From Aliirhizobium smilacinae (GTDB lineage Bacteria; Pseudomonadota; Alphaproteobacteria; Rhizobiales; Rhizobiaceae), in contig NZ_VDMN01000008.1 in assembly GCF_006335145.1 (NCBI RefSeq), positions 124,001 through 188,000 on the forward strand: a stretch of 64,000 bases of DNA, given 5' to 3'. Below, piece by piece: positions 41,650 to 50,701 of the stretch (positions are counted from its first letter, which is position 1; the number at the start of each line of letters is the position of its first letter). The position numbers and the translations under genes are program-made. The notes under the pieces were generated by a model, which saw nothing but the letters and a program-made list of their open reading frames with translations, did no database searches and was not told the DNA's origin.

Positions 41650-44600
41650 TCATTTTGTCTTGAGCTCTGCAAGCGAGCGCGCCATCAGTTCGACAGGTAA
41701 TCCGACGACCTTTGCGGTCTCGGTATAGACGAGCACGCAGTCTATCTCCTTGCCGGGATAAAGCGGCTTGAGGATCTCGCGATAGATGGCAAGCTGCGCC
41801 CGATGCGCCAGCGGCACGGCTTCTGCTTCCACGGGCGGTTTGCGGTTGGTCTTGTAGTCGAGAATGATCACTCTTTTGTCGGTCTCGACCAGACGGTCGA
41901 TCCGCCCCGAGATCGCATAGTCCTGCCCCTCCAGCGTCAGCGTGCCCATGATCGACACTTCCGACTGGCTGCGGGCGGAAAACACCGGCGCAAGCTCGGC
42001 ATGCGACAGCACCGACATGACGCTTTCGACAAGCTTCTCCCGCTCTGCCCTTGGCCAGAAGCGGGCGGCGCGCTCCGCATACCGGTGGGCGGCGGTTTCG
42101 CGTTCCGGGTCGGAAAACTCTGTCAGCATCTGCAGCATGCGGTGAACCAGCTTGCCCTTCTGCAGCGCCAGGCTGCCGGTCGCCTTGTCGCCGAACAGCG
42201 GAGAGGTGACGATCAGGTCGTCCGCATCGTCGTCGATCATCACGCCCGCGCCGGATGGGCTCAAGGGCCGCGGCAGGATTTTCTGCGGGGGCAGGGGGCG
42301 TGACAGATCGAGCGGCAGGGGCGGCTTCTCCGCCGGCGCGTGGTCCTGCCGTTCCAGCTTTTGCGCCACGCCGCCGGCAACCGGCAAGCGCCATTTCAAT
42401 CCGCCCCATTCTCCATCCGGCCCGCTGAAAGTCGCGGCGCTGCAATTTTGCTCGTCGAGCGAAAGTGCCCGTGCGATCATCGCCTGCCAGCTATCCGGGT
42501 TGTCGCGCACGCCGCGATAACCGCAGACGATCAGCCGATCGGCCGCCCGCGTCATGCCGACGTAAAGCAGACGCCGGTATTCTTCTTCCGACAGCGTCTT
42601 CAGCCGTTCTTCGTCGGCACTGGTCAGGGCATTCGATAGCGCCTTGCCGGCCAGCCACGCCGGAACATCGCCATTGGCGGTTTTCAGCAGCCTGAATTTC
42701 GGCACATGCGACGGGATGAAGGATTTGGAATTGCTGTCGACGAGAAAAACCACCGGCGCTTCCAGTCCCTTGGACGCGTGCACGGTCATGATCCGCACCT
42801 CGTTGCGACCGCCGTCCTGCTCGCGTTTCACTTCCGGTGACTCAAGCTCCAGCGTCGAGACGAAAGCCTGGAGGCCGGGCAGGCCGGATGTCTCGTGGTC
42901 GAGTGCAAAGGTCAGGAACTCGTCCAGAATATCGCCGGCCTCAGTCCCAAGCCGTCCGAGAAACTTTCGACGTCCGCCATGTTGCCCCAGAATCCGCGCA
43001 TAAAGATCGTGCGGGCTCAGCAGCCGGGAAAGCGCAAGCAGATGCTGCAGCCGCTCCGCAGCATCGTGAAAACGCAGCGGCTGTTCTTCGCCAAGACGGT
43101 TGAGTTCGGTCCAGGCGCTGGAATTTTCGCCACGCAATGCCGCAATTTCAAAAACGTCTTCTTCGGACAAATCAAACAGCGGGCTCTTCAGCAGCGCCGC
43201 CAGCGGAAGATCGTCCTGCGGCAGGAGCATGAAACGCCCCAGCGCAAGCAGATCCTGCACCGCGATATGGCTTGTCAGCCGCAACCGGTCGGCACCGGCA
43301 ACCGGAATATTGTCGCGCCGCTTCAAGGCCCTTGTCAGCGCATTGACGAAGGCATCGCGCTTGCGCACCAGAACCAGAATGTCGCCCGGTTCGATCGGAC
43401 GTTCGACGCCCTTTTCGATCACCGTTTCCTTGCCGATCATCTCCTCGATCCGGCTGGCGATCCTTGCTGCAAGAATGGCAGCCGGTGCCTTGTCCGGCGT
43501 CGAGTCGAATGGCGCGGTCCAGTCTTCTTCCTGCTCGGATACCTCCGGCGCCACGACATCCCACAGATCCACCGCACCGGCATGCCCCATCCGGTTGGAA
43601 CGGTGCTGCACCGCATCGCCAATGGCAGACAGGCCCTTTGCATTTTCTTCCAGCGAAAACACCTGGTCGACGGCGGATAGGATGTCGGCGGTGGACCGGA
43701 AGGAGAGTGGCAGGCGGATGGCGTGAAACGGCTGGCCGCTACCGGTCACCTGTTTCTGCGTCGCGCTGCGTTCCTCGGCAAAACGTTCCGGCCGCGCGCC
43801 CTGGAAGGAGTAGATCGACTGCTTTTCGTCACCCACGGCAAAGATCGTCCGCCTCGTGTCGCGAGCGCTGGTGCCGGAATAGAAATCTTCGGCCAGCGAC
43901 TTGATCACGGTCCACTGGATCGGACTGGTATCCTGCGCTTCGTCGACCAGAATATGGTCAACGCCCTGGTCGAGTTTGTAATGCACCCAGGCGCCGACGC
44001 CGTCACGGGTCAGAAGATCGGCGGTTCGTGCGATCAGGTCCTCGAAGTCGAGCAGGCTGCGCTTCTTCTTCAGCTCCTCGTAATCTTCTGTCAGCCGTGC
44101 CGCCAATGTCAGCGCCGCCTTGGTCGCACCGAACATACGGATCAGCCGCATCCGGTCGCGGCATTCCAAGACATGATTGCGCGCCGCATCGATCGCAGCC
44201 GCAAGTTCCGGAGCCGGCTTCAGCATGGCCTTGGCGACAAGCGAACTATCCGCCTTCACGGTTCCTTTCGCGGTCAGGAAGATGGATTCAAGATGGTCGG
44301 CCCGTTTGAAGGCGTCCGGTTCCTCCATCACCATCCGCAGGCCATAGGCGACCTCGGTCACCTTGGCGCCGCCGCTCTGGTCCGCAAGCGACAGGTAGAG
44401 ATCGAGCGTGATACCCGACAGACCAGGAAGCGGCCAATAACTGACGGCAATACTCTCTTCGGTATCGGCCGACCCAAGCCCCAGAATACGCTTGAGTTCC
44501 GGCCCGATACCGCCCCCATGCCGTTCGGCTGAAGCCGTGAAACGCCGGATCGCCGTCCGGTTGGAGACGATATCGGAAAGCAGCGCTTCCAGCCCGAACT

Positions 44601-45225
44601 CGTCGCCGAGATCGAGCACATGCGCAAAAGCCTCGGCCAGATCCGGATCGTCTTCAGCCGAGGTGGCAGTGAGCAGCGAACGCCGTGCTTCCGCCAGAAG
44701 TGCGGAAGCGGCGCGATCATCCAGTACCGAAAAATGCCCTGCCACATTCGCCTCCAGCGGAAACTGGTGCAGCAGCGCTTCGCAGAAGGCGTGGATCGTC
44801 TGGATCTTCAGTCCGCCCGGCGTCTCTAGCGCCTTGGCGAAAAGCCGGCGTGCTTCCGAGATTTTCATCGAATCCGGCTCAACACCTTCGATCGCCGCGA
44901 TCCGCTTGCGCAATTCGTCATCGGAAAGAACGGTCCATTCCGACAGCCGCTGAAACACGCGGTTCGACATTTCCGATGCCGCGGCTTTCGTATAGGTGAG
45001 GCATAAAATGGAGGAGGGGCGGCAACCGGCCAGCAGCAGCCGGATCACCCGCTGGGTCAGCACATGCGTCTTGCCCGAACCGGCATTGGCCGAAACCCAG
45101 GCGGAACTGGCCGGATCCGAAGCGCGCGATTGCTGCACGGTCGTCCAGTCGATCCACTGTTTCGGTTCGTCTCCTGTCGGAAGATCGCCCCCCGTCAAGA
45201 CGTCATCGGTGAGATGCTCACTCAT
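41650..45225 (-). CDS. addA: Double-strand break repair helicase AddA
   Basis: Large subunit of AddAB, the RecBCD-equivalent helicase-nuclease of Alphaproteobacteria; about 1191 residues. UvrD-type helicase motifs: Walker A VSANAGSGKTHVLTQR (about 43-58), DHILVDEAQDTSPIQW (motif II), AVGDEKQSIYSFQGARPE (III) and VVFLVDSNSKSF with YVGMTRAADRL (VI). The C-terminal RecB-family nuclease shows GRIDRLVETDKRVIILDYKTNRKPP. ATG 45225 overlaps the addB stop (ATGAGTGA). The frame is open to 45345, but that is the shadow of addB. Confidence 0.96.
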   Translation of the reverse strand: MSEHLTDDVLTGGDLPTGDEPKQWIDWTTVQQSRASDPASSAWVSANAGSGKTHVLTQRVIRLLLAGCRPSSILCLTYTKAAASEMSNRVFQRLSEWTVLSDDELRKRIAAIEGVEPDSMKISEARRLFAKALETPGGLKIQTIHAFCEALLHQFPLEANVAGHFSVLDDRAASALLAEARRSLLTATSAEDDPDLAEAFAHVLDLGDEFGLEALLSDIVSNRTAIRRFTASAERHGGGIGPELKRILGLGSADTEESIAVSYWPLPGLSGITLDLYLSLADQSGGAKVTEVAYGLRMVMEEPDAFKRADHLESIFLTAKGTVKADSSLVAKAMLKPAPELAAAIDAARNHVLECRDRMRLIRMFGATKAALTLAARLTEDYEELKKKRSLLDFEDLIARTADLLTRDGVGAWVHYKLDQGVDHILVDEAQDTSPIQWTVIKSLAEDFYSGTSARDTRRTIFAVGDEKQSIYSFQGARPERFAEERSATQKQVTGSGQPFHAIRLPLSFRSTADILSAVDQVFSLEENAKGLSAIGDAVQHRSNRMGHAGAVDLWDVVAPEVSEQEEDWTAPFDSTPDKAPAAILAARIASRIEEMIGKETVIEKGVERPIEPGDILVLVRKRDAFVNALTRALKRRDNIPVAGADRLRLTSHIAVQDLLALGRFMLLPQDDLPLAALLKSPLFDLSEEDVFEIAALRGENSSAWTELNRLGEEQPLRFHDAAERLQHLLALSRLLSPHDLYARILGQHGGRRKFLGRLGTEAGDILDEFLTFALDHETSGLPGLQAFVSTLELESPEVKREQDGGRNEVRIMTVHASKGLEAPVVFLVDSNSKSFIPSHVPKFRLLKTANGDVPAWLAGKALSNALTSADEERLKTLSEEEYRRLLYVGMTRAADRLIVCGYRGVRDNPDSWQAMIARALSLDEQNCSAATFSGPDGEWGGLKWRLPVAGGVAQKLERQDHAPAEKPPLPLDLSRPLPPQKILPRPLSPSGAGVMIDDDADDLIVTSPLFGDKATGSLALQKGKLVHRMLQMLTEFSDPERETAAHRYAERAARFWPRAEREKLVESVMSVLSHAELAPVFSARSQSEVSIMGTLTLEGQDYAISGRIDRLVETDKRVIILDYKTNRKPPVEAEAVPLAHRAQLAIYREILKPLYPGKEIDCVLVYTETAKVVGLPVELMARSLAELKTK

Positions 45226-48200
45226 CGGCTTCACTCTCTCCGTCGTCATCAGCGGTGGACCATTCGGCAACCCGGGCGAGGTGATCGTATTCGCCACCGA
45301 AATCGCCTTGCGAATATGGCACCAGCCGCGATGCGAAGCCGGCATCGCCGCTTCTCAGTTTCAGCACGAACTTGGTCAGCTGATCGATCGATTCCTGGGC
45401 CAGGTCGATGGCCGATTTCGGCTGCCGTTTGGCGGTAGCCGACGATCCCTCGTTATTGACCCGCTCCGATTTGAACCGGTCTCCGGGTCTCAGGCGTACA
45501 TAAAGAAGGTCGCCCGGCTGCTGCACGCCCATCGCCTTGAAGGCGCCGGCCTGCAGTGCCGCAGCTTCCAGCGCAAGCTGCGGGTCAAGCAGCGCGCGAG
45601 CCTGCGAAACGGAGGGGCTGAGGCCCGTCTTATAGTCGACGATGTCTGCATTTCCCGAACCCATCAGATCGATCCGGTCGGCAATGCCGGTTACCCGGAT
45701 GCCGGCCGTTTCCACCTCGAACCCGGCACCGGCCTCGGTCACCGTGCTGCGCACATCCGGCGCACGCTTTTCCTCCCAGTCGAGAAAGGCCCGCGCCACC
45801 TCGGCGAAACGCGGCCGCCAGACCCGGTCGATATGCGGCGGCAACCGTTCTGCGTCGAACAGTTCCTGCGTAATCCGCGCCATGGATTCACGTGAAACAG
45901 GTGTGCCGGGCTTGTGGCGTTCGCGCGTGTAGCGGTCGATGATCGCATGATAGAGATTGCCGCGCTCCCGTGCGCCCGGATCTTCGTTAAACGGCGCCAG
46001 CGGATCGAGCTTCAGGATGCGGCGGGCGTAAACGGAATAGGGGTCGCGTCGCAGCCGGCCCACTTCGCTGAACGAGTATTTCACCGGCTGCAGCTCCGCC
46101 GGCGGCCTCGGGGCAGGGCGCTTCGTCGGGGGCTGGTTTTCGCCCTGGTCGATCAGCGATGCCCAATGGCGGTAATCCTCGCCGCGCGCTTTCAACCCGT
46201 CGGCAAAAGCCTTGCCGCCAAGCGCCAGCAATCTCTGCAGCCAGCGGGAAGCAACCGTCGGCGTCGCGCCTTGCCGAAGCGATCGGGACAGGATCAGGTT
46301 GCGCGTACCGCAGGCCATTTCGAAGTCATGCGCCAGCTGGCCGATACGCCGCTCCGGCGGCTCCAGGCCCATGTCGGTTTTCATCGAACGCGACAGGAAC
46401 GGGTTGTTGACCGTCTGGCCCGGCCACGAACCTTCATTCAGCCCGCCGAGGATCATCGTGTCGACGCTCTGCAGCCGCGCTTCTAGCGTGCCGAAGATGA
46501 ATACCCGCGGATGCGCCAGCGACCGCGGTTTCACCGCTCCGCCGGTGGTCAGCGCCATGACGATATCGATCCATTGCGGACCATCCGCATCGATCTGGCC
46601 ATCGGTCTCCATCACTTCGGCAAGCAGGCTGGAAAGCTGCTCGCCCGCTTCACCGGACCAGAGTCCGGCGAGATCGCCCCGCTCGTCGATGGCAATCGCC
46701 TCCAGCGCCTTGCCGGTGCGGCTCGCCCATTCGGAAAGCGGCAGTTTCGCCGTCAGCCCGCGACCGTCCGCGCGACGATGAACGAAGGCGCTGACCAGCG
46801 GCTCGACTGCCTCCGTAATCCGTCGCGCCACATCACGTGCGATGTCGACCGCATCTTCCGGCAACGAGTTGCGCCATTGCGGCGTATGCCGCTCTTCCAC
46901 CAATGCCACAAGCTGGCTCTCGAGCAGCGGCTCGAGCGTCGAAATATCCATCTCTCCGACACCGCCGCGCAGCGCCAGCACCTCGAGCGCATCGATCGCG
47001 GTTCTCAGATCGGCGGCGGGCAGGCCGAGACGCATCAGCGGATGTTTCATCAACCCGACGATCGCCACCGGATCGCCGGGCCGAAGCGCGGCTTCCAGAA
47101 GCAGCTGGGTCAGGGTCCCCTGCGGTGTGCCTGAGAGCGCTGAACCGGCCGAATCATCGGCGAGAATACCGAACCGGGCAAGCTCTGCCGTCACGCGCCG
47201 GCCAAGTGCGCGGTCGGGCGTGATCAGCGCCGCCTGCGCCGCACCACCATTCCGGCCGGGTTTCTGCAATGCCAGACGCAGCGCGATGGCGATCGCCACC
47301 GCTTCCTCGCGTTCATTGGCCGCCTCGATCAGTGATACGTTTGCAAAAGCCTGTCCAAGCGCTTCCGGATCGGCATCGTCGCGCCATTCGCTCCAGCGGT
47401 CTGTCGCCTTGGCCGGAACCAGCGCCTGCGAGATCGCTGCTGCCCGGAATGCAAGATCGGCCGGCACGTCTCCGATGATCCCGACATCCTCTCGGGTCGC
47501 GCCGATCTTCTTCAACAGCTTGGAAAGCCCGAATTGCGAATGGCTGCGGCTGGCGGGATCAGGCTTTCCGTCAAAACTTTCTTCGCCGACAATTGCCCAT
47601 TGTTCGTCCGGCATCGACATGTCGAGGCCCGGAAGCACCACAGTGCCGTTCGGTAGCCGGGAGATTGCCGCGATCAGCTCCGCCGCCGCCGGCACGGAAC
47701 CCGTCGAACCGGCCACGATGACAGGACCCCTATGCTCCCGTTCCCCGATGCGCCGGGCTTCGCTCTGCAGGATCGCGGCACGATGTTTCGCCGGCGAAGA
47801 GCGTTTCAGCTCCTCCAGCCGAACAGGCCAGAAGGCACTGGCAATCTTCAGGAACTCGGCGGTCAGCTGCCACCACAGCGCATGTTCGCCGGTCTGAAGA
47901 TTGTCGAGATCCGCCCAGTCGCGCTCTTCCGTCTCGATCGCGTCGAGCAGTTCGGCAAGTGCGCGGGCAAGCCATATCGCATCCGCCGGGCTTGCCGGGG
48001 CAACAAGCGGCGATTCGGAATGCACGTCGAGCACGATCTTCGGCAACTGGTTGCGCCAGGCAAGGATCAGCCGGCCGAGTTCGAGCAGCCGTGCAGTGCT
48101 CCCGATCGGTAGCGCCATGTCCATCTCTTCCGGCGCCACGAGATCGAAAAAGCCGCTGTCGTCATCCGTCTCGCCAAGCGGCCGGATCACCGGCAGGATG

Positions 48201-48421
48201 GCCGCACGGCCGCCCAGAAGATCGACGAATTCCGAGCGCAGCACACGGGCGGAACGCCGTGTCGGCACGAAGATCGTCACATCCGCCAGTGAAAGCGGGT
48301 CCGACGGATCGTATCGAAAATCCTCGTTCAGCCGGCCGTCGCAAAGGGCTGTCGCAAGCGTCTTGAGGAACGGCGCGCCCGAGGGGATCGAAAACAAACG
48401 CTTGTTCCGGGCAACCGGCAT
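45218..48421 (-). CDS. addB: Double-strand break repair protein AddB
   Basis: Second subunit of AddAB, 1067 residues. The N-terminus lacks a functional P-loop, as in the alphaproteobacterial AddB group (FSIPSGAPFLKTLATAL). The C-terminal RecB-like nuclease motif is GIADRIDLMGSGNADIVDYKTGLSPS (about 960-985). It is coupled to addA by an eight-base overlap and lies three bases after murU. A parS-like site (45885-45898) is embedded in the coding sequence and read as VSRES. Recognition of Chi-like sequences cannot be judged from sequence. Confidence 0.95.
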   Translation of the reverse strand: MPVARNKRLFSIPSGAPFLKTLATALCDGRLNEDFRYDPSDPLSLADVTIFVPTRRSARVLRSEFVDLLGGRAAILPVIRPLGETDDDSGFFDLVAPEEMDMALPIGSTARLLELGRLILAWRNQLPKIVLDVHSESPLVAPASPADAIWLARALAELLDAIETEERDWADLDNLQTGEHALWWQLTAEFLKIASAFWPVRLEELKRSSPAKHRAAILQSEARRIGEREHRGPVIVAGSTGSVPAAAELIAAISRLPNGTVVLPGLDMSMPDEQWAIVGEESFDGKPDPASRSHSQFGLSKLLKKIGATREDVGIIGDVPADLAFRAAAISQALVPAKATDRWSEWRDDADPEALGQAFANVSLIEAANEREEAVAIAIALRLALQKPGRNGGAAQAALITPDRALGRRVTAELARFGILADDSAGSALSGTPQGTLTQLLLEAALRPGDPVAIVGLMKHPLMRLGLPAADLRTAIDALEVLALRGGVGEMDISTLEPLLESQLVALVEERHTPQWRNSLPEDAVDIARDVARRITEAVEPLVSAFVHRRADGRGLTAKLPLSEWASRTGKALEAIAIDERGDLAGLWSGEAGEQLSSLLAEVMETDGQIDADGPQWIDIVMALTTGGAVKPRSLAHPRVFIFGTLEARLQSVDTMILGGLNEGSWPGQTVNNPFLSRSMKTDMGLEPPERRIGQLAHDFEMACGTRNLILSRSLRQGATPTVASRWLQRLLALGGKAFADGLKARGEDYRHWASLIDQGENQPPTKRPAPRPPAELQPVKYSFSEVGRLRRDPYSVYARRILKLDPLAPFNEDPGARERGNLYHAIIDRYTRERHKPGTPVSRESMARITQELFDAERLPPHIDRVWRPRFAEVARAFLDWEEKRAPDVRSTVTEAGAGFEVETAGIRVTGIADRIDLMGSGNADIVDYKTGLSPSVSQARALLDPQLALEAAALQAGAFKAMGVQQPGDLLYVRLRPGDRFKSERVNNEGSSATAKRQPKSAIDLAQESIDQLTKFVLKLRSGDAGFASRLVPYSQGDFGGEYDHLARVAEWSTADDDGESEADE
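45885..45898. other. parS: parS-like site 6 (GATTCACGTGAAAC, one mismatch), inside addB
   Basis: 13 of 14 positions match the parS palindrome. It is translated as part of PVSRES in addB and lies about 25.7 kb right of the proposed origin. Confidence 0.75.
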
Positions 48422-48424
48422 GTC

Positions 48425-49165
48425 TCAAACCTTTCCGGAATGACGTTTTATGACGGCTTCGGCGAGTGGCAGGGCCTCTGGCGTGCCGACCGTGATCCAT
48501 TCGCCATCCATGACGATACCGAAAAGCCGGCCTTTTTCGATCGCCTTGTCGAAATAGATATTCAGGTTGAACGCATCATCCGGTGCGTCGTCGAGAAGCG
48601 CGGAATGCAGGACGATTGCGCCGGCATAGACAAGCGGCCGTTCGCCATCGACATATCTCGCAAGCCGGCCATCCGCATCAAGCTGGAAATCCTTCTTGCC
48701 GTTATGGCCCGTCGTGTGGTCCAGCGGCACGCAGAGAAGTGCCATGTCCATCATTTCAGGATCGAAATACCCGGCTAACCGCTGCAGATTGGTGGGAGAA
48801 CCCGATTTTTCGCCGATCCAGAAAAGATCGGCATTCATCACATAGACGATGCCGGGGTCGAGCAGCGCCAGACCCTTCTTCAGGCCCCCGCCGGAATTCA
48901 TCAGCCCGGCGCGCTCGTCCGATACCGTGATCTCGAGCCGCGGATAGGCGGCAAGATGCGCTTCCATTCGGTCTGCGAAATGATGCACGTTGACGACCGT
49001 GCGTGTCACACCGGCATCCGCCAGCGCATCCAGCCCGTAATCGATCATCGGCTTGCCGGCGACCGGCACGAGCGGTTTCGGCATCGTATCGGTAATCGGC
49101 TTGAGGCGCGTGCCGAGCCCGGCGGCAAGCACGACGGCCTGCGTGATAGAAGCCAATGTCATCAT
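48425..49165 (-). CDS. murU: Nucleotidyltransferase, probable N-acetylmuramate-1-phosphate uridylyltransferase MurU
   Basis: A Rossmann-type sugar-1-phosphate nucleotidyltransferase of 246 residues. The N-terminal signature is AVVLAAGLGTRLKPITDTMPKPLVPVAGKPMIDYGLDAL (about 10-48), followed by VNVHHFADRMEAHL, SGGGLKKGL and VMNADLFW. The C-terminus is GEWITVGTPEAL. Many annotations call it mannose-1-phosphate guanylyltransferase. Placement directly after an AmgK-type kinase domain (12-base gap) favours MurU, which makes UDP-MurNAc from MurNAc-1-P in the anabolic recycling pathway known from Pseudomonas and Caulobacter. Substrate is inferred from context. Confidence 0.85.
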   Translation of the reverse strand: MMTLASITQAVVLAAGLGTRLKPITDTMPKPLVPVAGKPMIDYGLDALADAGVTRTVVNVHHFADRMEAHLAAYPRLEITVSDERAGLMNSGGGLKKGLALLDPGIVYVMNADLFWIGEKSGSPTNLQRLAGYFDPEMMDMALLCVPLDHTTGHNGKKDFQLDADGRLARYVDGERPLVYAGAIVLHSALLDDAPDDAFNLNIYFDKAIEKGRLFGIVMDGEWITVGTPEALPLAEAVIKRHSGKV

Positions 49166-49177
49166 CGATCGCCGTAT

Positions 49178-50701
49178 TTATGATTCGGGAAATTCTATTC
49201 CAGCCCGCGCGCACCAATCCCGCAAGGGGGAAAGGGCCTCATGCGCCAGCGCCGTGGAGAGATGGCGCAAGGTGCGCGGCATGTGCTGCAGGTATTGGGG
49301 TTTGCCGTCCCGTTCCTTCAGTCGCACCCAGAGCCCGGCCAGCTTACAGTTCCGCTGTACGGCCATGATTGCCCAGGCTTTCAGAAAGCCCGGCTCGTCG
49401 AAGGCCCCGGGGGGAGAGCTGAGCGACCGGCGAAGCGCCAGATAGTCGATCATCATCTGGTCGGCCAGCGACTTGGGAATATCGACACGGGCGTCCTGCA
49501 CGATCGAGGCAAGATCATAGGTCGTCGGCCCGATCATCGCATCCTGGAAATCGATCAGTCCGACGCGGCGTACGCCGGATTGTTGCGGCTGCCAGATGAT
49601 GTTGGGCGAGTGGAAATCCCGCAGCAGCAGGTTCTTTTCCGCATCCGCGAGTTCGCCGATCAACCCGTCCCAGATCGAAAGATACTCCTGCCGCTCTTCC
49701 TCGCTTGGCTGTGCGCCGCGTTTCCACGGCAGGTACCAGTCGAGCAGCAGCCGGGCTTCCATCTTCATTGCCGTCGGATCGAAATCCGGCACATGGTGAA
49801 TGGGGCCGCCCTCGATCGGCAGATCCTGCCGCAGCTCGTGGCCATGCAGAAAAGCGAGCGCAACAACGCTTTCGCGATAACGATCCTCGATCGGCTGGCC
49901 GTCCCCATCGAGCACGCCTTCCTGCCCAAGATTTTCGATCAGTAGAATCCCCTGATCGTAATCCACATGCGGCACTTCGGGTGCCGTAAGCCCGATGCCG
50001 CGCAGATATTGCGAGATCGCCACGAAGGGCCGGGCATCTTCTGCGATATGAGCGACCTTCGGATAGGGTTTTCCATCCAGCACCGGCGGACCTTCCGGCC
50101 GTTTCGGCCAGTCCATCAGCACCAAGGTCTCGCCGTCCTGCGTGGCAACGCTCTCATAGGCACGCATCGAGGCATCACCGGTCAGAAACCTGCGGCGCGC
50201 GCCCGTATAACCATGCAGGGTCAGAAATTCGCGAATGGCCAGCACCCGACAGATGCGGGAAAGGGCAGGGGCCGGTGCGGTGATCTTCACCCGCCGCCCT
50301 GCGCCCTCGTGTTCCAGCTTCAGGATGATCCGGTCGTAAGGCAGAAGTTTTCCCGCCATTTCCGGCCATTCCACAAGGCAGATGCCGCTCGAAAGCGCTT
50401 CGTCGAACCCGAGTTCGTCTAGCTCTGACGAATCACCAAGGCGATAAAGATCGAAATGCGCGATCGGGATGCGCGTTTCGTAGAGCTGGACCAGCGTAAA
50501 GGTCGGGCTAGGTACATCCAGATCTGCATCGTCGGCCATGGCGCGGATCAGCGCCCGCGCGAGTGTCGATTTGCCTGCACCAAGATCGCCGGAAAGAGCA
50601 ACGCAATCGCCCGCTTTCAACGCAAGCGCCAGATCCTCGCCGAATTCCTGTGTGTGCCGTTCGTCGGTAAGGATCAGCGTCAGCGCCTGGCCTTCACTCA
50701 T
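49178..50701 (-). CDS. TsaE-AmgK fusion: tRNA t6A ATPase subunit fused to an amino-sugar kinase
   Basis: A 507-residue two-domain protein. Residues about 1-150 are TsaE, the ATPase of the tRNA threonylcarbamoyladenosine complex (P-loop SGDLGAGKSTLARALI, about 37-52; VPSPTFTLVQLYE; ICLVEWPEMAG). Residues about 165-507 are an aminoglycoside-phosphotransferase-like kinase with the catalytic loop LLRDFHSPNIIWQ and IDFQDAMIG, matching AmgK, which phosphorylates MurNAc/GlcNAc at the anomeric position. Next to murU this predicts MurNAc to MurNAc-1-P to UDP-MurNAc. The start overlaps the divL stop by three bases. The fusion is common in rhizobia. Confidence 0.92.
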   Translation of the reverse strand: MSEGQALTLILTDERHTQEFGEDLALALKAGDCVALSGDLGAGKSTLARALIRAMADDADLDVPSPTFTLVQLYETRIPIAHFDLYRLGDSSELDELGFDEALSSGICLVEWPEMAGKLLPYDRIILKLEHEGAGRRVKITAPAPALSRICRVLAIREFLTLHGYTGARRRFLTGDASMRAYESVATQDGETLVLMDWPKRPEGPPVLDGKPYPKVAHIAEDARPFVAISQYLRGIGLTAPEVPHVDYDQGILLIENLGQEGVLDGDGQPIEDRYRESVVALAFLHGHELRQDLPIEGGPIHHVPDFDPTAMKMEARLLLDWYLPWKRGAQPSEEERQEYLSIWDGLIGELADAEKNLLLRDFHSPNIIWQPQQSGVRRVGLIDFQDAMIGPTTYDLASIVQDARVDIPKSLADQMMIDYLALRRSLSSPPGAFDEPGFLKAWAIMAVQRNCKLAGLWVRLKERDGKPQYLQHMPRTLRHLSTALAHEALSPLRDWCARAGIEFPES

